This document shows, piece by piece, positions 1-7,811 of a stretch of 64,000 nt of DNA. How positions within the stretch are numbered: position 1 is the first letter of the stretch; each line of letters begins with the position of its first letter. The notes beneath the pieces are model-generated. The model searched no databases and had not been told where the DNA came from. It worked only from the letters and a program-made list of their open reading frames with translations. The stretch is from assembly GCF_000233455.1 (NCBI RefSeq), contig NZ_JH376421.1, positions 62,001 through 126,000 on the forward strand, read 5' to 3'. Both the position numbers and the translations under genes were made by a program. Origin of the DNA: [Clostridium] citroniae WAL-17108. Its GTDB lineage: Bacteria > Bacillota > Clostridia > Lachnospirales > Lachnospiraceae.

Positions 1-398
1 AGGTATCCCCGGCGCATCCGGGCGCAGAGATAACAGGGGGACTGATCCACATCCACCACAATATCAAAAATATCAGCGTCAAATATGCGGATGGGAATGT
101 TCATAAGGGCTGCATTGTCCTGGATCATCCTTCTGTTATCAGGATGATAACCCGGATCCATGACAATAAACTCCAGGTCAAACTCCGTATCACTCTGGCG
201 TTTTAACTGCTGGAGGCATTTGGCCAGTAGCATGGAGTCCTTTCCCCCGGAAATGCAGACAGCCACTTTGTCCCCGTCCTGTATCATCTTATAATCCTGC
301 AGCCCCTTTACAAAGGGGCGCCAGATCTCCTTGCGGAACTGCTTGATGATGCTCCGCTCTATATTTACATGTGGTGCTTCATTCTTTTTATCTGCCAT
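1..398 (-). CDS. ttcA: tRNA 2-thiocytidine biosynthesis protein TtcA-like PP-loop enzyme (3' end outside window)
   Basis: Reading the minus strand from the ATG at 398 gives a protein starting MADKKNEAPHVNIERSIIK. It carries the PP-loop ATP pyrophosphatase motif SGGKDS at about residue 51 and a CYLCARMRRG segment near the window edge. The SGGKDS plus CxxC pair is typical of TtcA-family enzymes, which adenylate a tRNA cytidine and insert sulfur using an iron-sulfur cluster held by cysteines. Only about 132 residues are inside the window, so the C-terminal half and the second cysteine pair cannot be checked. It lies 43 bp downstream of cysE on the same strand, so the two could be co-transcribed. 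A TilS-like or other PP-loop member is possible but less likely because of the CxxC. Confidence 0.75.
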   Translation of the reverse strand, partial: MADKKNEAPHVNIERSIIKQFRKEIWRPFVKGLQDYKMIQDGDKVAVCISGGKDSMLLAKCLQQLKRQSDTEFDLEFIVMDPGYHPDNRRMIQDNAALMNIPIRIFDADIFDIVVDVDQSPCYLCARMRRGY

Positions 399-441
399 GT
401 TTTCTCCGTGTATCCTCCCAGTGCCCCTTTGCTGTGCGGCG

Positions 442-1101
442 TTATACTTTGCCGCCGGCGCTGTTCTTTTCCACCAGTGCGTCCTTCAGCAGGGCCATCT
501 CTTTTTCCATCTGCTCCAGACGGTATTTCATATCCTCATATTCTTCCAAAGTAAGGCTTCTTTTATTCTTGGGTATGGTGACCCCATCCTTTTTCACAGG
601 ACGGGCAGGGATCCCCACCGCGGTCACATTGTCCTCCAGGGGTTTTAAAAGCACTGCGTTGGCGGCAATGGTACAGTTATCCCCCACCTCAAAAGCGCCC
701 AGGATCTTGGCGCCTGCTCCCACCATGACATTGTTGCCCAGAGTGGGGTGGCGCTTTCCCTTTTTTGTTCCCACGCCCCCCAGGGTAACTCCCTGGTAGA
801 TGGTACAGTTATCCCCTACCACGGTGGTCTCTCCGATCACCACTCCTGATCCGTGGTCAATAAGGATGCCATGGCCCAGCTGTGCGCCGGGGTGTATTTC
901 GATTAAGGTAAAAAAACGCGCGATCTGGGAAATAAGCCTTGCGATAAAATACATCCTGTGCTTATAAAACCAGTGGGCAAACCTGTGCCATATCAGCGCG
1001 TGGACTCCCTGGTAGAGAAGAAACACCTCCAGGGCATTGCGGGCAGCGGGGTCACGTTCCTGTACGGCTTTAATATCAAGCCAGATATCTTTGAATATCA
1101 T
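442..1101 (-). CDS. cysE: Serine O-acetyltransferase
   Basis: This 219-residue protein makes O-acetylserine from serine and acetyl-CoA, the first step of cysteine synthesis. The N-terminal helical part (MIFKDIWLDIKAVQERDPAARN) is followed by a left-handed beta-helix of hexapeptide repeats. It holds the family signature EIHPGAQLGHGILIDHGSG, then GETTVVGDNCTIYQGVTLGG and a KGKRHPTLG stretch. Length and domain order fit bacterial CysE/EpsC. The last 30 residues form a charged, likely coiled tail. The gene stands just upstream of the ttcA-like gene on the same strand; cysteine supply and tRNA thiolation are plausibly linked, but that is inference. No T-box leader is visible in the roughly 115 bp before it. 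Confidence 0.93.
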   Translation of the reverse strand: MIFKDIWLDIKAVQERDPAARNALEVFLLYQGVHALIWHRFAHWFYKHRMYFIARLISQIARFFTLIEIHPGAQLGHGILIDHGSGVVIGETTVVGDNCTIYQGVTLGGVGTKKGKRHPTLGNNVMVGAGAKILGAFEVGDNCTIAANAVLLKPLEDNVTAVGIPARPVKKDGVTIPKNKRSLTLEEYEDMKYRLEQMEKEMALLKDALVEKNSAGGKV

Positions 1102-1218
1102 AGTTATACTCCACCCTCTCTTTTACGAGTTAAAACATTGCAACGGTAATACGACATTTGCTGAAAATATTAAGTATCGTATAGTATAGCATATGATATT
1201 CAAATTAAAAAGAACTTT

Positions 1219-1644
1219 TTATTGGAATACGACAGGATTTTCCAAATACTCCGTCTTGATCACAATAAATGGAAAAGATTGTTCGGTCCCGGCATTCTCC
1301 CCTTTTTCCGGCCCTTTTAACTCGGTGTTGATGACAATGGAATTGTCGGTGAGATACAGATCATTGACGCTGATGCTGTATCCGCCTGTGGGCTGGACGC
1401 CGTAACCCACCGCTATGTACAGGTTCTGTTCATCGCTGTACGTAAGCTTAAAGGGCTGCTGCTGCTTTTCCGCAATCAGCTTTTTCAGTTCATCCGGTAC
1501 ATCCATGTCGCCGGCCACTGTAAAATCCAGGTCCCGGACCTTATCACCGTTATCTTTTGAAGCGGAACAGCCGGCCAGCCACAGGGTAGCGGCAATGAGC
1601 GTCAGCAGCACCAGGTACATCTTACCTTTCATTTTACCTTTCAT
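1219..1644 (-). CDS. PrcB-domain lipoprotein
   Basis: A 141-residue secreted lipoprotein. The N-terminus is basic then hydrophobic and ends in the lipobox LAGC, giving a lipidated Cys around residue 26. The C-terminal part (VGYGVQPTGGYSISV, then an extended FPFIVIK strand) matches the PrcB_C type domain found in small extracytoplasmic proteins of Firmicutes, whose biochemical role is poorly known. The start repeats MKGK twice (MKGKMKGKMYL), so either ATG could initiate. The GGGAGG ribosome site ends 10 nt upstream of the first one, which favours position 1644. That ribosome site lies inside a perfect inverted repeat (see 1655-1700). ilvE ends about 80 bp upstream on the same strand. Confidence 0.7.
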   Translation of the reverse strand: MKGKMKGKMYLVLLTLIAATLWLAGCSASKDNGDKVRDLDFTVAGDMDVPDELKKLIAEKQQQPFKLTYSDEQNLYIAVGYGVQPTGGYSISVNDLYLTDNSIVINTELKGPEKGENAGTEQSFPFIVIKTEYLENPVVFQ

Positions 1645-1654
1645 ATGAATAAAA

Positions 1655-1700
1655 CCTCCCGGAATCTATGATACGATTACTATCAATATATTCCGGGAGG
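1655..1700 (-). promoter_or_regulatory. Hairpin covering the ribosome site of the PrcB lipoprotein gene; also terminator-like
   Basis: CCTCCCGGAAT (1655-1665) and ATTCCGGGAGG (1690-1700) are perfect 11-bp inverted repeats separated by 24 nt. In the minus-strand RNA the 3' arm ends in GGGAGG, the Shine-Dalgarno sequence of the lipoprotein gene, followed by TTTTATT. The structure starts 24 nt after the ilvE stop codon. It could end ilvE transcripts, block lipoprotein translation on read-through RNA, or do both. Confidence 0.6.
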
Positions 1701-1723
1701 CTATGAATATGCGTGGAAACGTC

Positions 1724-2749
1724 TTATACGATTTTTCTGATCCAGCCCTCAGGCGCTTCAATGGTTCCCATCTGGATACCGGTAAGGGTTTCATAGAGCT
1801 TCTTGGTAACAGGTCCCATCTCGTCCATTCCGCTTGGGAAGCAGATTTCCTTTCCATGGTCCACGATCTTGCCCACAGGGGAAATGACAGCGGCTGTTCC
1901 GCAAAGTCCGCACTCGGCAAAGTTCTCAAGCTCAGCCAGTTTAACCGGTCTCTGAGTCACCTTAAGGCCCAGATAGTGCTCTGCCACATAGACCAGGGAA
2001 CGCCTGGTGATGGATGGGAGGATGGAATCAGACTTGGGGGTAACCACCTCATTGTCCTTGGTGACAAACAGGAAGTTGGCTCCGCCTGTCTCTTCCACAC
2101 AGGTTCTGGTGGCGGGATCCAGGAATACATTCTCATCATATCCTGCCGCATGGGCTGTCACAGAGGCATACAGACTCATGGCATAGTTCAGCCCGGCCTT
2201 TACATGGCCTGTTCCCTGGGGAGCGGCACGGTCAAAATCGCTGACACACAGGGTCAATGGTTTGGCGCCGCCCTTAAAATAGGGGCCAACCGGGGTTCCG
2301 AACAAGCGGAACTGGTACTCGTCAGAGGGTTTAACACCGATCACCGGGCCTGAGGCAAACATGTAGGGCCGTAAATACAGGGTCGCACCGCTACCAAAAG
2401 GAGGAACCCATGCAGCATTGGCCTTGACCACCGCATCTACTGCCTCTAAAAATCTCTCCTTTGGAAATGGAGGCATCTCCAGGCGTGCCGCGGAATCCAT
2501 CATGCGCTCCGCATTCAGGTCGGGCCGGAAGGTAACAATACTTCCGTCCTCCGTGGTGTATGCCTTCAGGCCTTCAAAACATTCCTGGCAGTACTGCAGG
2601 ATTCCGGCGCATTCATTGATCACCACATTGGGATCGGAGGTGAGCGCTCCCTCTCCCCATGCCCCGTCTTTATATTCTGCCACGTAGCGCTTGTCCGTTG
2701 TCATGTACGTAAATCCAATGTTGCCCCAGTCCAGCTCTTTCTTTTCCAT
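1724..2749 (-). CDS. ilvE: Branched-chain amino acid aminotransferase
   Basis: A 341-residue class IV PLP aminotransferase that transfers amino groups between glutamate and the 2-keto acids of valine, leucine and isoleucine. Visible family features are FEGLKAYTTEDG near the start, LYLRPYMFASG, the stretch GHVKAGLNYAMSLYA that contains the PLP lysine, and the EETGGANFLFV segment. The length fits bacterial BCAT. The ATG at 2749 is preferred because GGAGG lies 8 nt upstream; the reading frame also opens at a TTG two codons earlier. It is monocistronic-looking, with its own promoter at 2795-2823 and a hairpin after its stop. No T-box or other long leader is seen. Confidence 0.95.
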   Translation of the reverse strand: MEKKELDWGNIGFTYMTTDKRYVAEYKDGAWGEGALTSDPNVVINECAGILQYCQECFEGLKAYTTEDGSIVTFRPDLNAERMMDSAARLEMPPFPKERFLEAVDAVVKANAAWVPPFGSGATLYLRPYMFASGPVIGVKPSDEYQFRLFGTPVGPYFKGGAKPLTLCVSDFDRAAPQGTGHVKAGLNYAMSLYASVTAHAAGYDENVFLDPATRTCVEETGGANFLFVTKDNEVVTPKSDSILPSITRRSLVYVAEHYLGLKVTQRPVKLAELENFAECGLCGTAAVISPVGKIVDHGKEICFPSGMDEMGPVTKKLYETLTGIQMGTIEAPEGWIRKIV

Positions 2750-2794
2750 AGTCAATTCCTCCGTTCAGGTAGAAGTAAGTGTATTTTGAACACA

Positions 2795-2823
2795 ATTATA
2801 ATCGCATTAGACGGTAAAATCAA
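2795..2823 (-). promoter_or_regulatory. Sigma-70-type promoter for ilvE
   Basis: On the minus strand TTGATT (-35) and TATAAT (-10) are separated by 17 nt, 46 bp before the ilvE ATG. Spacing is ideal and the -10 is consensus. Confidence 0.65.
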
Positions 2824-2892
2824 TGGGTTGAATGCAAATATGGTATACAATTCCGGCATATCTGCCATAACCCGTGGAAACTTTGGTCCGTC

Positions 2893-4554
2893 TTATCTGC
2901 GTCTGTCCAGAACCAGGTTAAGCAGCACCAGAGCTGCTGTGGTAAACAGCATACAGAGCACAGCCATGGCCATTCCAACAGAGACGCTCCCCTGTTCAAA
3001 TTCCCTCATAATGAAAGTGGAAACCACCAGAGTGTTGGGCGGCGCGATCAGGCTGGCTGTGACCAGTTCCCTGAACGCAATGATAAATGTCATCATCCAT
3101 CCGGTTGCAACCCCCTTCATGATCAAAGGAAGGGTTATATGCAGGAACACATAGGACGGCGCCCCTCCAAAGGTCCTGCCCGCCCATATCAGGTTGTCGT
3201 TGATCTGGGTAAATGAGGATGTGACATACTGGATGGTATAGGGAAGAAACAGCGCCACATAGGCCAGTATCATGATCCCCATGGTATTGTAGAGGGGGAC
3301 CACCTTGTAGACGGCATTCCAAAACAGCATGATGCCAATGACCAGAACAATGCCGGGCAGCATTTCCGGAAGCAGGCTCACGGCCTCCAGGGCTTTCCCT
3401 GCCTTCCTGCTGCTTCGGCGGACGGCGGTCACGGTCATGGTGCCCAGGACAGCTGCTATGGTAGCTGAACCGGCTGCCAGTCCCAGACTGTTAATCAGCG
3501 CCTGGCACCCTTTGGGATTTTTCATAAACAGGTCCACATAGTGCCGGACGGTAAAGTTCCCGGCCGCCAGCCCATATCCCCTTAATTTGATCAGGGAGGT
3601 GGATATAACGGAAAAATAGGGGATCCCCACAGCCACGGCCAGTACAAAGATCACATAAAACCAGGCCAGGAAACCCTTCCCGCCTTTCAGCTCTGTCATA
3701 TGGCTTCTGCTGCCCTTTCCGCTGACCAGCCGGTAGCTTTTTTTTACTGTAATATAATTCTGGACCCACCAGAGTACCAGGCAGATGCCCACAAGGACAG
3801 AGGATAAGCTGGCTGCCTTTCCAAAATCGACAGGCGCTGTGGTGGCGTGGCGGTGAATGTCTGTGGTAAATACATAGAAGCCGATCCTTCTTCCAAGGGT
3901 TGAGGGCGTGCCATATTCAGACAGTGTCTTAACAAATACCAAAAGGGCTGCAATGGCATAATTCCCGGACAAGAGAGGCATGAATATCTTCTCCAGCCGC
4001 TGTCGGAAACCGGCTCCAAACACAGCCCCGCTTTCCTCCAGGCTGGCCGGGATATTGAGCATAGCATTCTTAAGAATGGTGAGCATGAACGGGAATACGT
4101 GCAGGCTCATGGTCAGCACCAGTCCGCCGAATGAAAAGAACCCCTCCGAAATGCTGCCGCTTCCCGGGAACAGCTGTTGGAACAGACCTTTCTTCTGCAT
4201 AAAAAGGATCCATCCCATGGAGGCTATGTAGGGAGGTGTCATAAAGGGTATCATGAATACAATATCCAGCCATCTGGCCCTGGACAGCGAGGTTCTGGCA
4301 AACAGGTATGCCAGCGGCGCCGCAATTGCCGTGGAAAGGGCTGTCACACATGCTCCCAGCACCAATGAGTTAAAAATAGTGTTCAGATTATCCCTGTCCG
4401 AGACCGCTGCCCATGCCCCGGATAGATCAAAGCGGCCATCAGGGATGACCGCTCTGGCAAATATCATGACCAATGGGCAGACGATCAATATTGCCAGAAG
4501 CAGGCCCAGCATACAAAGAGGACCTCTGTGCTTCCAATTGTCCGACTGTTTCAT
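2893..4554 (-). CDS. Iron(III)-type ABC transporter permease (fused double permease, FbpB-like)
   Basis: A 553-residue inner-membrane protein with about twelve hydrophobic segments in two homologous halves. Each half has the binding-protein-dependent transport signature that docks the ATPase: EESGAVFGAGFRQRLEKIFMP in the first and a GRTFGGAPSYVFLHITLP segment in the second. Fused permeases of this length are typical of FbpB/AfuB-type systems for ferric iron, and also occur in some phosphonate and polyamine relatives. It is the last gene of the ATPase - binding protein - permease set, 18 bp after the binding-protein stop. Substrate is inferred from family resemblance only. Confidence 0.85.
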   Translation of the reverse strand: MKQSDNWKHRGPLCMLGLLLAILIVCPLVMIFARAVIPDGRFDLSGAWAAVSDRDNLNTIFNSLVLGACVTALSTAIAAPLAYLFARTSLSRARWLDIVFMIPFMTPPYIASMGWILFMQKKGLFQQLFPGSGSISEGFFSFGGLVLTMSLHVFPFMLTILKNAMLNIPASLEESGAVFGAGFRQRLEKIFMPLLSGNYAIAALLVFVKTLSEYGTPSTLGRRIGFYVFTTDIHRHATTAPVDFGKAASLSSVLVGICLVLWWVQNYITVKKSYRLVSGKGSRSHMTELKGGKGFLAWFYVIFVLAVAVGIPYFSVISTSLIKLRGYGLAAGNFTVRHYVDLFMKNPKGCQALINSLGLAAGSATIAAVLGTMTVTAVRRSSRKAGKALEAVSLLPEMLPGIVLVIGIMLFWNAVYKVVPLYNTMGIMILAYVALFLPYTIQYVTSSFTQINDNLIWAGRTFGGAPSYVFLHITLPLIMKGVATGWMMTFIIAFRELVTASLIAPPNTLVVSTFIMREFEQGSVSVGMAMAVLCMLFTTAALVLLNLVLDRRR

Positions 4555-4572
4555 ATGGTTTTCTCCTGACTG

Positions 4573-5700
4573 TCACCGGCAGATCTCATTGAGTCTGGCT
4601 GCTGTATCTGCTGAAATCTCCATCATCTTATCCCAATCCGTCCGGATCCGGGGAATCTCCTCCAGATTGGTCCTGTTCTCGCATTTCACATCACTGCGCC
4701 CGGGAAGCAGGTATGCATCGGCCACCAGCTGCTGGGCCTCATCGCTGATCAGATAATCCATAAATGCCCTGGCATTGTCCACATTGGGGCTGGTCTTTAA
4801 GATCATGGCCGGCCGGGGATTTACCACTGTCCCGCTGGCAGGGTAGTAGATATCCAGGGGTTCCCCCTTTTCCTTGGAGGAATAGGCATTATAGTCAACA
4901 CCAGCCACCAGGATCCCCTTTTCTCCCGTGGTCACAGCTTCCAGCGCAGCCTTGTTGGCTCCCGGAACGGTCATTCCGTTGTCCGCCAGGGCCTGCCATA
5001 TATTCCACCCGCCCTCACCCTGGGCTGTTATGAAACCGGACAGGAAATCCTTGCATGCACCGGACTTTTCCGGATCCGGTATGGCCAGCTGGTCCTTATA
5101 AGCAGCATCTGCCAGATCCTTCCAGTCCGCGTCCAGGGAAGGGAATACCATGGTATTGTAAATCACACCTACCGCTGAAGCGCTGGTGCCGTAAAGCATG
5201 TGTTCCTCATCTACCCAATCCGGATTCATCCGGTCTGTTCCCACTGCCTCATAAGCCATAAGCTGCCCGTCTTTTTTCATGGATAAGCCGTCTGCCCAAC
5301 TCGCCAGTATGACCACATCCGCCACCGGGTTGGCCTGCTCCGCTTCCAGACGCGCCAGTATCTCCCCAGTGGTTCCCTGAAAGCTTTCTACCTTCACCCC
5401 TGTCTTTTCCTCAAAACCGGCCGCCAGCTTATCCGCAAGACCGGCCGGGCTGGGCATATATACCACTACCTTGCCGCTGAGACCGGCGGACGGTTTGGCT
5501 TCAGCCTCTGTTTGGGCGGTTATTGTGTCTGTGGCTGCGTCTGTGGTTGTGCCTGTTGTTGTGCCTGTTGTTGTGCCTGCTGTTTTCTCTGTGCCGGGCG
5601 CTTCTGTCAGGGCCGCCGTTGTTTCTGTCCCTCCTCCTGCACATGCCATAAGGCTTAAGGCGCACGCTGCTGCTGTCAGTACTATTCCTGCTTTTTTCAT
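4573..5700 (-). CDS. Iron(III)-type ABC transporter substrate-binding lipoprotein (AfuA/FbpA-like)
   Basis: A 375-residue extracellular solute-binding protein. It has a signal peptide ending in the lipobox LMAC, a Thr/Ala-rich linker, and then a type 2 periplasmic-binding fold beginning GKVVVYMPSP and ending with the NARAFMDYLISDEAQQLVA helix seen in iron-transport binding proteins. The start at 5700 is chosen because GGAGAGG sits just upstream and the signal peptide begins there; the frame extends 12 codons further without a ribosome site. The linker contains three GTTT repeats encoded by a 12-nt tandem repeat. Substrate (ferric iron or a related ion or small organic) is not proven. Confidence 0.82.
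   Translation of the reverse strand: MKKAGIVLTAAACALSLMACAGGGTETTAALTEAPGTEKTAGTTTGTTTGTTTDAATDTITAQTEAEAKPSAGLSGKVVVYMPSPAGLADKLAAGFEEKTGVKVESFQGTTGEILARLEAEQANPVADVVILASWADGLSMKKDGQLMAYEAVGTDRMNPDWVDEEHMLYGTSASAVGVIYNTMVFPSLDADWKDLADAAYKDQLAIPDPEKSGACKDFLSGFITAQGEGGWNIWQALADNGMTVPGANKAALEAVTTGEKGILVAGVDYNAYSSKEKGEPLDIYYPASGTVVNPRPAMILKTSPNVDNARAFMDYLISDEAQQLVADAYLLPGRSDVKCENRTNLEEIPRIRTDWDKMMEISADTAARLNEICR
5543..5578 (-). repeat. Three tandem 12-nt units in the binding-protein linker
   Basis: Units GTGGTTGTGCCT, GTTGTTGTGCCT, GTTGTTGTGCCT (plus-strand reading) encode repeated Gly-Thr-Thr-Thr in the flexible linker after the lipid anchor. Unit length is a multiple of three, so copy-number change keeps the frame. 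Confidence 0.8.
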
Positions 5701-5757
5701 TATCTTTCCTCTCCTGTTGATCAATCTATCATTCATGCCGCCTGAGATATGTCTGTA

Positions 5758-6729
5758 TCAGGCATGGCCTTCCGATGCAAAATATAATACATGGGACGGA
5801 TCCACAAAAACCGTCAGCCGCTGCCCCGGTTCCATCCTTTTGTGGGTGACCAGGCTCCAGCTCCGCTCCCTGGATCTCAGGATGACCTCATAGGCGCTTC
5901 CCATATACTGGACCCCTTCCACCTCCATCTCACGGGCCTCCCATCTCTGTGTAGGAGTCAGGGACAGATGCTCCGGCCGTATCATGGCGCTGGGGCTGAT
6001 CCAATTGGATTTGCCCACAAACCGGGCAACAAAGGGGGTGGACGGACATTCATAAATCTTCTCAGGTTCCTCGTATTGCTCCACATTCCCCTGATTCATA
6101 ACCGCGATCCGGTCGCTCATGGTCATGGCTTCTATCTGGTCATGGGTAACAAACACCGAGGTTGTGCCCAGACGTGACACCAGGTTTTTCAGTTCTGTTC
6201 TCATTTCTTCCCTTAAGATGGCATCCAGAGCAGACAGCGGTTCATCAAACAGGATGCAGGGCGGCCTGATGGCAATGGCCCTGGCAAACGCCACCCTCTG
6301 CTGCTGTCCCCCCGACAGCTGGTGGGGATACCGTTTCTCAAACCCCTTAAGCTGTACTGCTTCCAGCGCATCCTTAACCTGCTGATCCAACCCCTGCACC
6401 TTTCCTTTTACCCTAAGCCCAAATGCCACATTTTCAAATACGGTCATATGAGGCCAAAGGGCAAAATCCTGGAACACAAAGCCAAGCCCCCTCTTTTCCG
6501 GAGGAAGGTTGATGCCGCTGAAGGAGGAGAACACACAGGTATCATCAAAATAAATATCCCCCTGATCCGGTGTCTCCAGGCCTGCGATCATCCGCAAAAG
6601 GGTTGTCTTCCCGCACCCGGAGGGACCTAAAAGCGTGGTAAAGCTTCCGCTTTCAATGCAAAGGCTGATATTGTTTAAAACTTGTTTACCTGAAAATGAT
6701 TTTGAAAGGTTCCTGAGATCTATTTTCAT
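5758..6729 (-). CDS. Iron(III)-type ABC transporter ATP-binding protein (FbpC-like)
   Basis: A 323-residue ATPase that powers the importer encoded downstream. It has Walker A GPSGCGKTT, the ABC signature LSGGQQQRV, Walker B CILFDEP, a switch histidine in FVTHDQIEAM, and a C-terminal TOBE-like domain after about residue 240 (PFVARFVGKSNWI). This domain plan is that of FbpC/PotA/MalK-type ATPases. The ATG at 6729 is favoured (GGGGAAG upstream); an ATG 11 codons earlier lacks a ribosome site. First gene of the three-gene unit, divergent from a TetR regulator about 250 bp away. Confidence 0.88.
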   Translation of the reverse strand: MKIDLRNLSKSFSGKQVLNNISLCIESGSFTTLLGPSGCGKTTLLRMIAGLETPDQGDIYFDDTCVFSSFSGINLPPEKRGLGFVFQDFALWPHMTVFENVAFGLRVKGKVQGLDQQVKDALEAVQLKGFEKRYPHQLSGGQQQRVAFARAIAIRPPCILFDEPLSALDAILREEMRTELKNLVSRLGTTSVFVTHDQIEAMTMSDRIAVMNQGNVEQYEEPEKIYECPSTPFVARFVGKSNWISPSAMIRPEHLSLTPTQRWEAREMEVEGVQYMGSAYEVILRSRERSWSLVTHKRMEPGQRLTVFVDPSHVLYFASEGHA

Positions 6730-6896
6730 ACGCTTCCCCGTCTTTCCGTCTTTACATTTCAATTACATTGTTTTAAAGTATATCCCCCTGCTGGAAACCC
6801 GGCTATCAAGCTCCGGTAAAATGAACGTAAAATTTTTGATAAGGCCAAGCCCACTTTGGCCGGGCATTGCGAAACCCCTGAAACTATGCTAAGTTA

Positions 6897-6921
6897 TACA
6901 TGGTAAGTGATAACCCATGTA
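6897..6921. promoter_or_regulatory. 25-bp palindrome between TetR gene and ABC operon
   Basis: TACATGG and CCATGTA form perfect 7-bp arms 11 nt apart, about 60 bp before the TetR start. Size and position fit an operator for the adjacent TetR-family protein, possibly controlling both divergent units. Another short inverted repeat (GGCCAA N7 TTGGCC) lies at about 6843-6861. Function is inferred. Confidence 0.5.
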
Positions 6922-6982
6922 GTACATCATGCGGCAATCCAAACAACAGATCATCTGGAAAGGTACAGGGAGAATCAGAAAA

Positions 6983-7585
6983 ATGGCAAAAAAAAATACC
7001 CGCAACACCCGGGGCAAGATTGTAAACGCAGCATGGAAACTGTTCTATGAGCAGGGGTATGAAGATACCACGGTGGAAGAGATCATTGAATTGTCCCACA
7101 CCTCCAAAGGTTCCTTTTACCATTACTTTGACGGGAAGGACGCTCTTCTAAGCACCCTAAGCCTGCTGTTTGACGAAAAATACGAGGAGCTTATGGAAAT
7201 ACTGGATGCCAGGCCGCAGATGAGTGCCATGGACCGGCTTCTCTTCCTTAACAGTGAGTTGTTTGGCATGATCGAGAACAGTATTTCCATGGATCTGCTT
7301 GCGCGCCTGTTATCCACCCAGCTTATTACCAATGGTGAAAAGCATCTGCTGGACCACAACCGCACCTACTATAAGCTTTTGAGAAAGATCATTGCCCAGG
7401 GACAGGACAGCGGACAACTGAATACCGGCTCCAGCGTCAGCGAGATGGTGAAACTGTATGCCCTATCGGAACGGGCCCTTCTCTATGACTGGTGTCTGTG
7501 CCAGGGTGAGTACTCACTGAGAAGGTACAGCGTGTCTGTCATGCCTGCATTTCTCAGCAGTTTTCTTCCCTCACAGGAAGTATAA
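6983..7585 (+). CDS. TetR/AcrR family transcriptional regulator
   Basis: A 200-residue repressor-type protein. The N-terminal helix-turn-helix is clear: KIVNAAWKLFYEQGYEDTT followed by VEEIIELSHTSKGSFYHYF, the classic TetR recognition helix. The remaining 140 residues form the variable ligand-binding and dimer domain and give no ligand clue. The start at 6983 is chosen because GGGAGA lies upstream at normal spacing and the lysine-rich MAKKNTRNTRG start is typical; the frame opens 18 codons earlier without a ribosome site. It is divergent from the iron-type ABC transporter and is followed after 225 bp by the symporter gene, so it may act on either neighbour. Confidence 0.88.
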   Translation: MAKKNTRNTRGKIVNAAWKLFYEQGYEDTTVEEIIELSHTSKGSFYHYFDGKDALLSTLSLLFDEKYEELMEILDARPQMSAMDRLLFLNSELFGMIENSISMDLLARLLSTQLITNGEKHLLDHNRTYYKLLRKIIAQGQDSGQLNTGSSVSEMVKLYALSERALLYDWCLCQGEYSLRRYSVSVMPAFLSSFLPSQEV

Positions 7586-7689
7586 ATAAATATTTTTATT
7601 ATCGTACAGTTATTTTTCCCTTTATTTACTTAATTTTTTATCGTTTATTATATATATCGTCTAGTATATAGTCTATACTTCGTTCTGTA

Positions 7690-7718
7690 TTGCGTTCTGT
7701 TTTTCTCCATGCTATAAT
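7690..7718 (+). promoter_or_regulatory. Promoter for the sodium/solute symporter gene
   Basis: TTGCGT (-35), 17 nt, TATAAT (-10), 94 bp before the symporter ATG. The -35 overlaps one of two GTTCTGT direct repeats. Confidence 0.6.
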
Positions 7719-7811
7719 GTGCACATTATGGCTGTTTTACTTATCCCCGGGCACCTGTCCGGGGAAACGCATTCATGGCCAAATGCAGATCTGCATAACA
7801 GGAGGGAACAT

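Noticed and set aside
2756..2892. T-box or other amino-acid leader before ilvE
   Set aside because: The promoter lies only 46 bp before the start, leaving no room for a T-box, and no T-box core sequence is seen.
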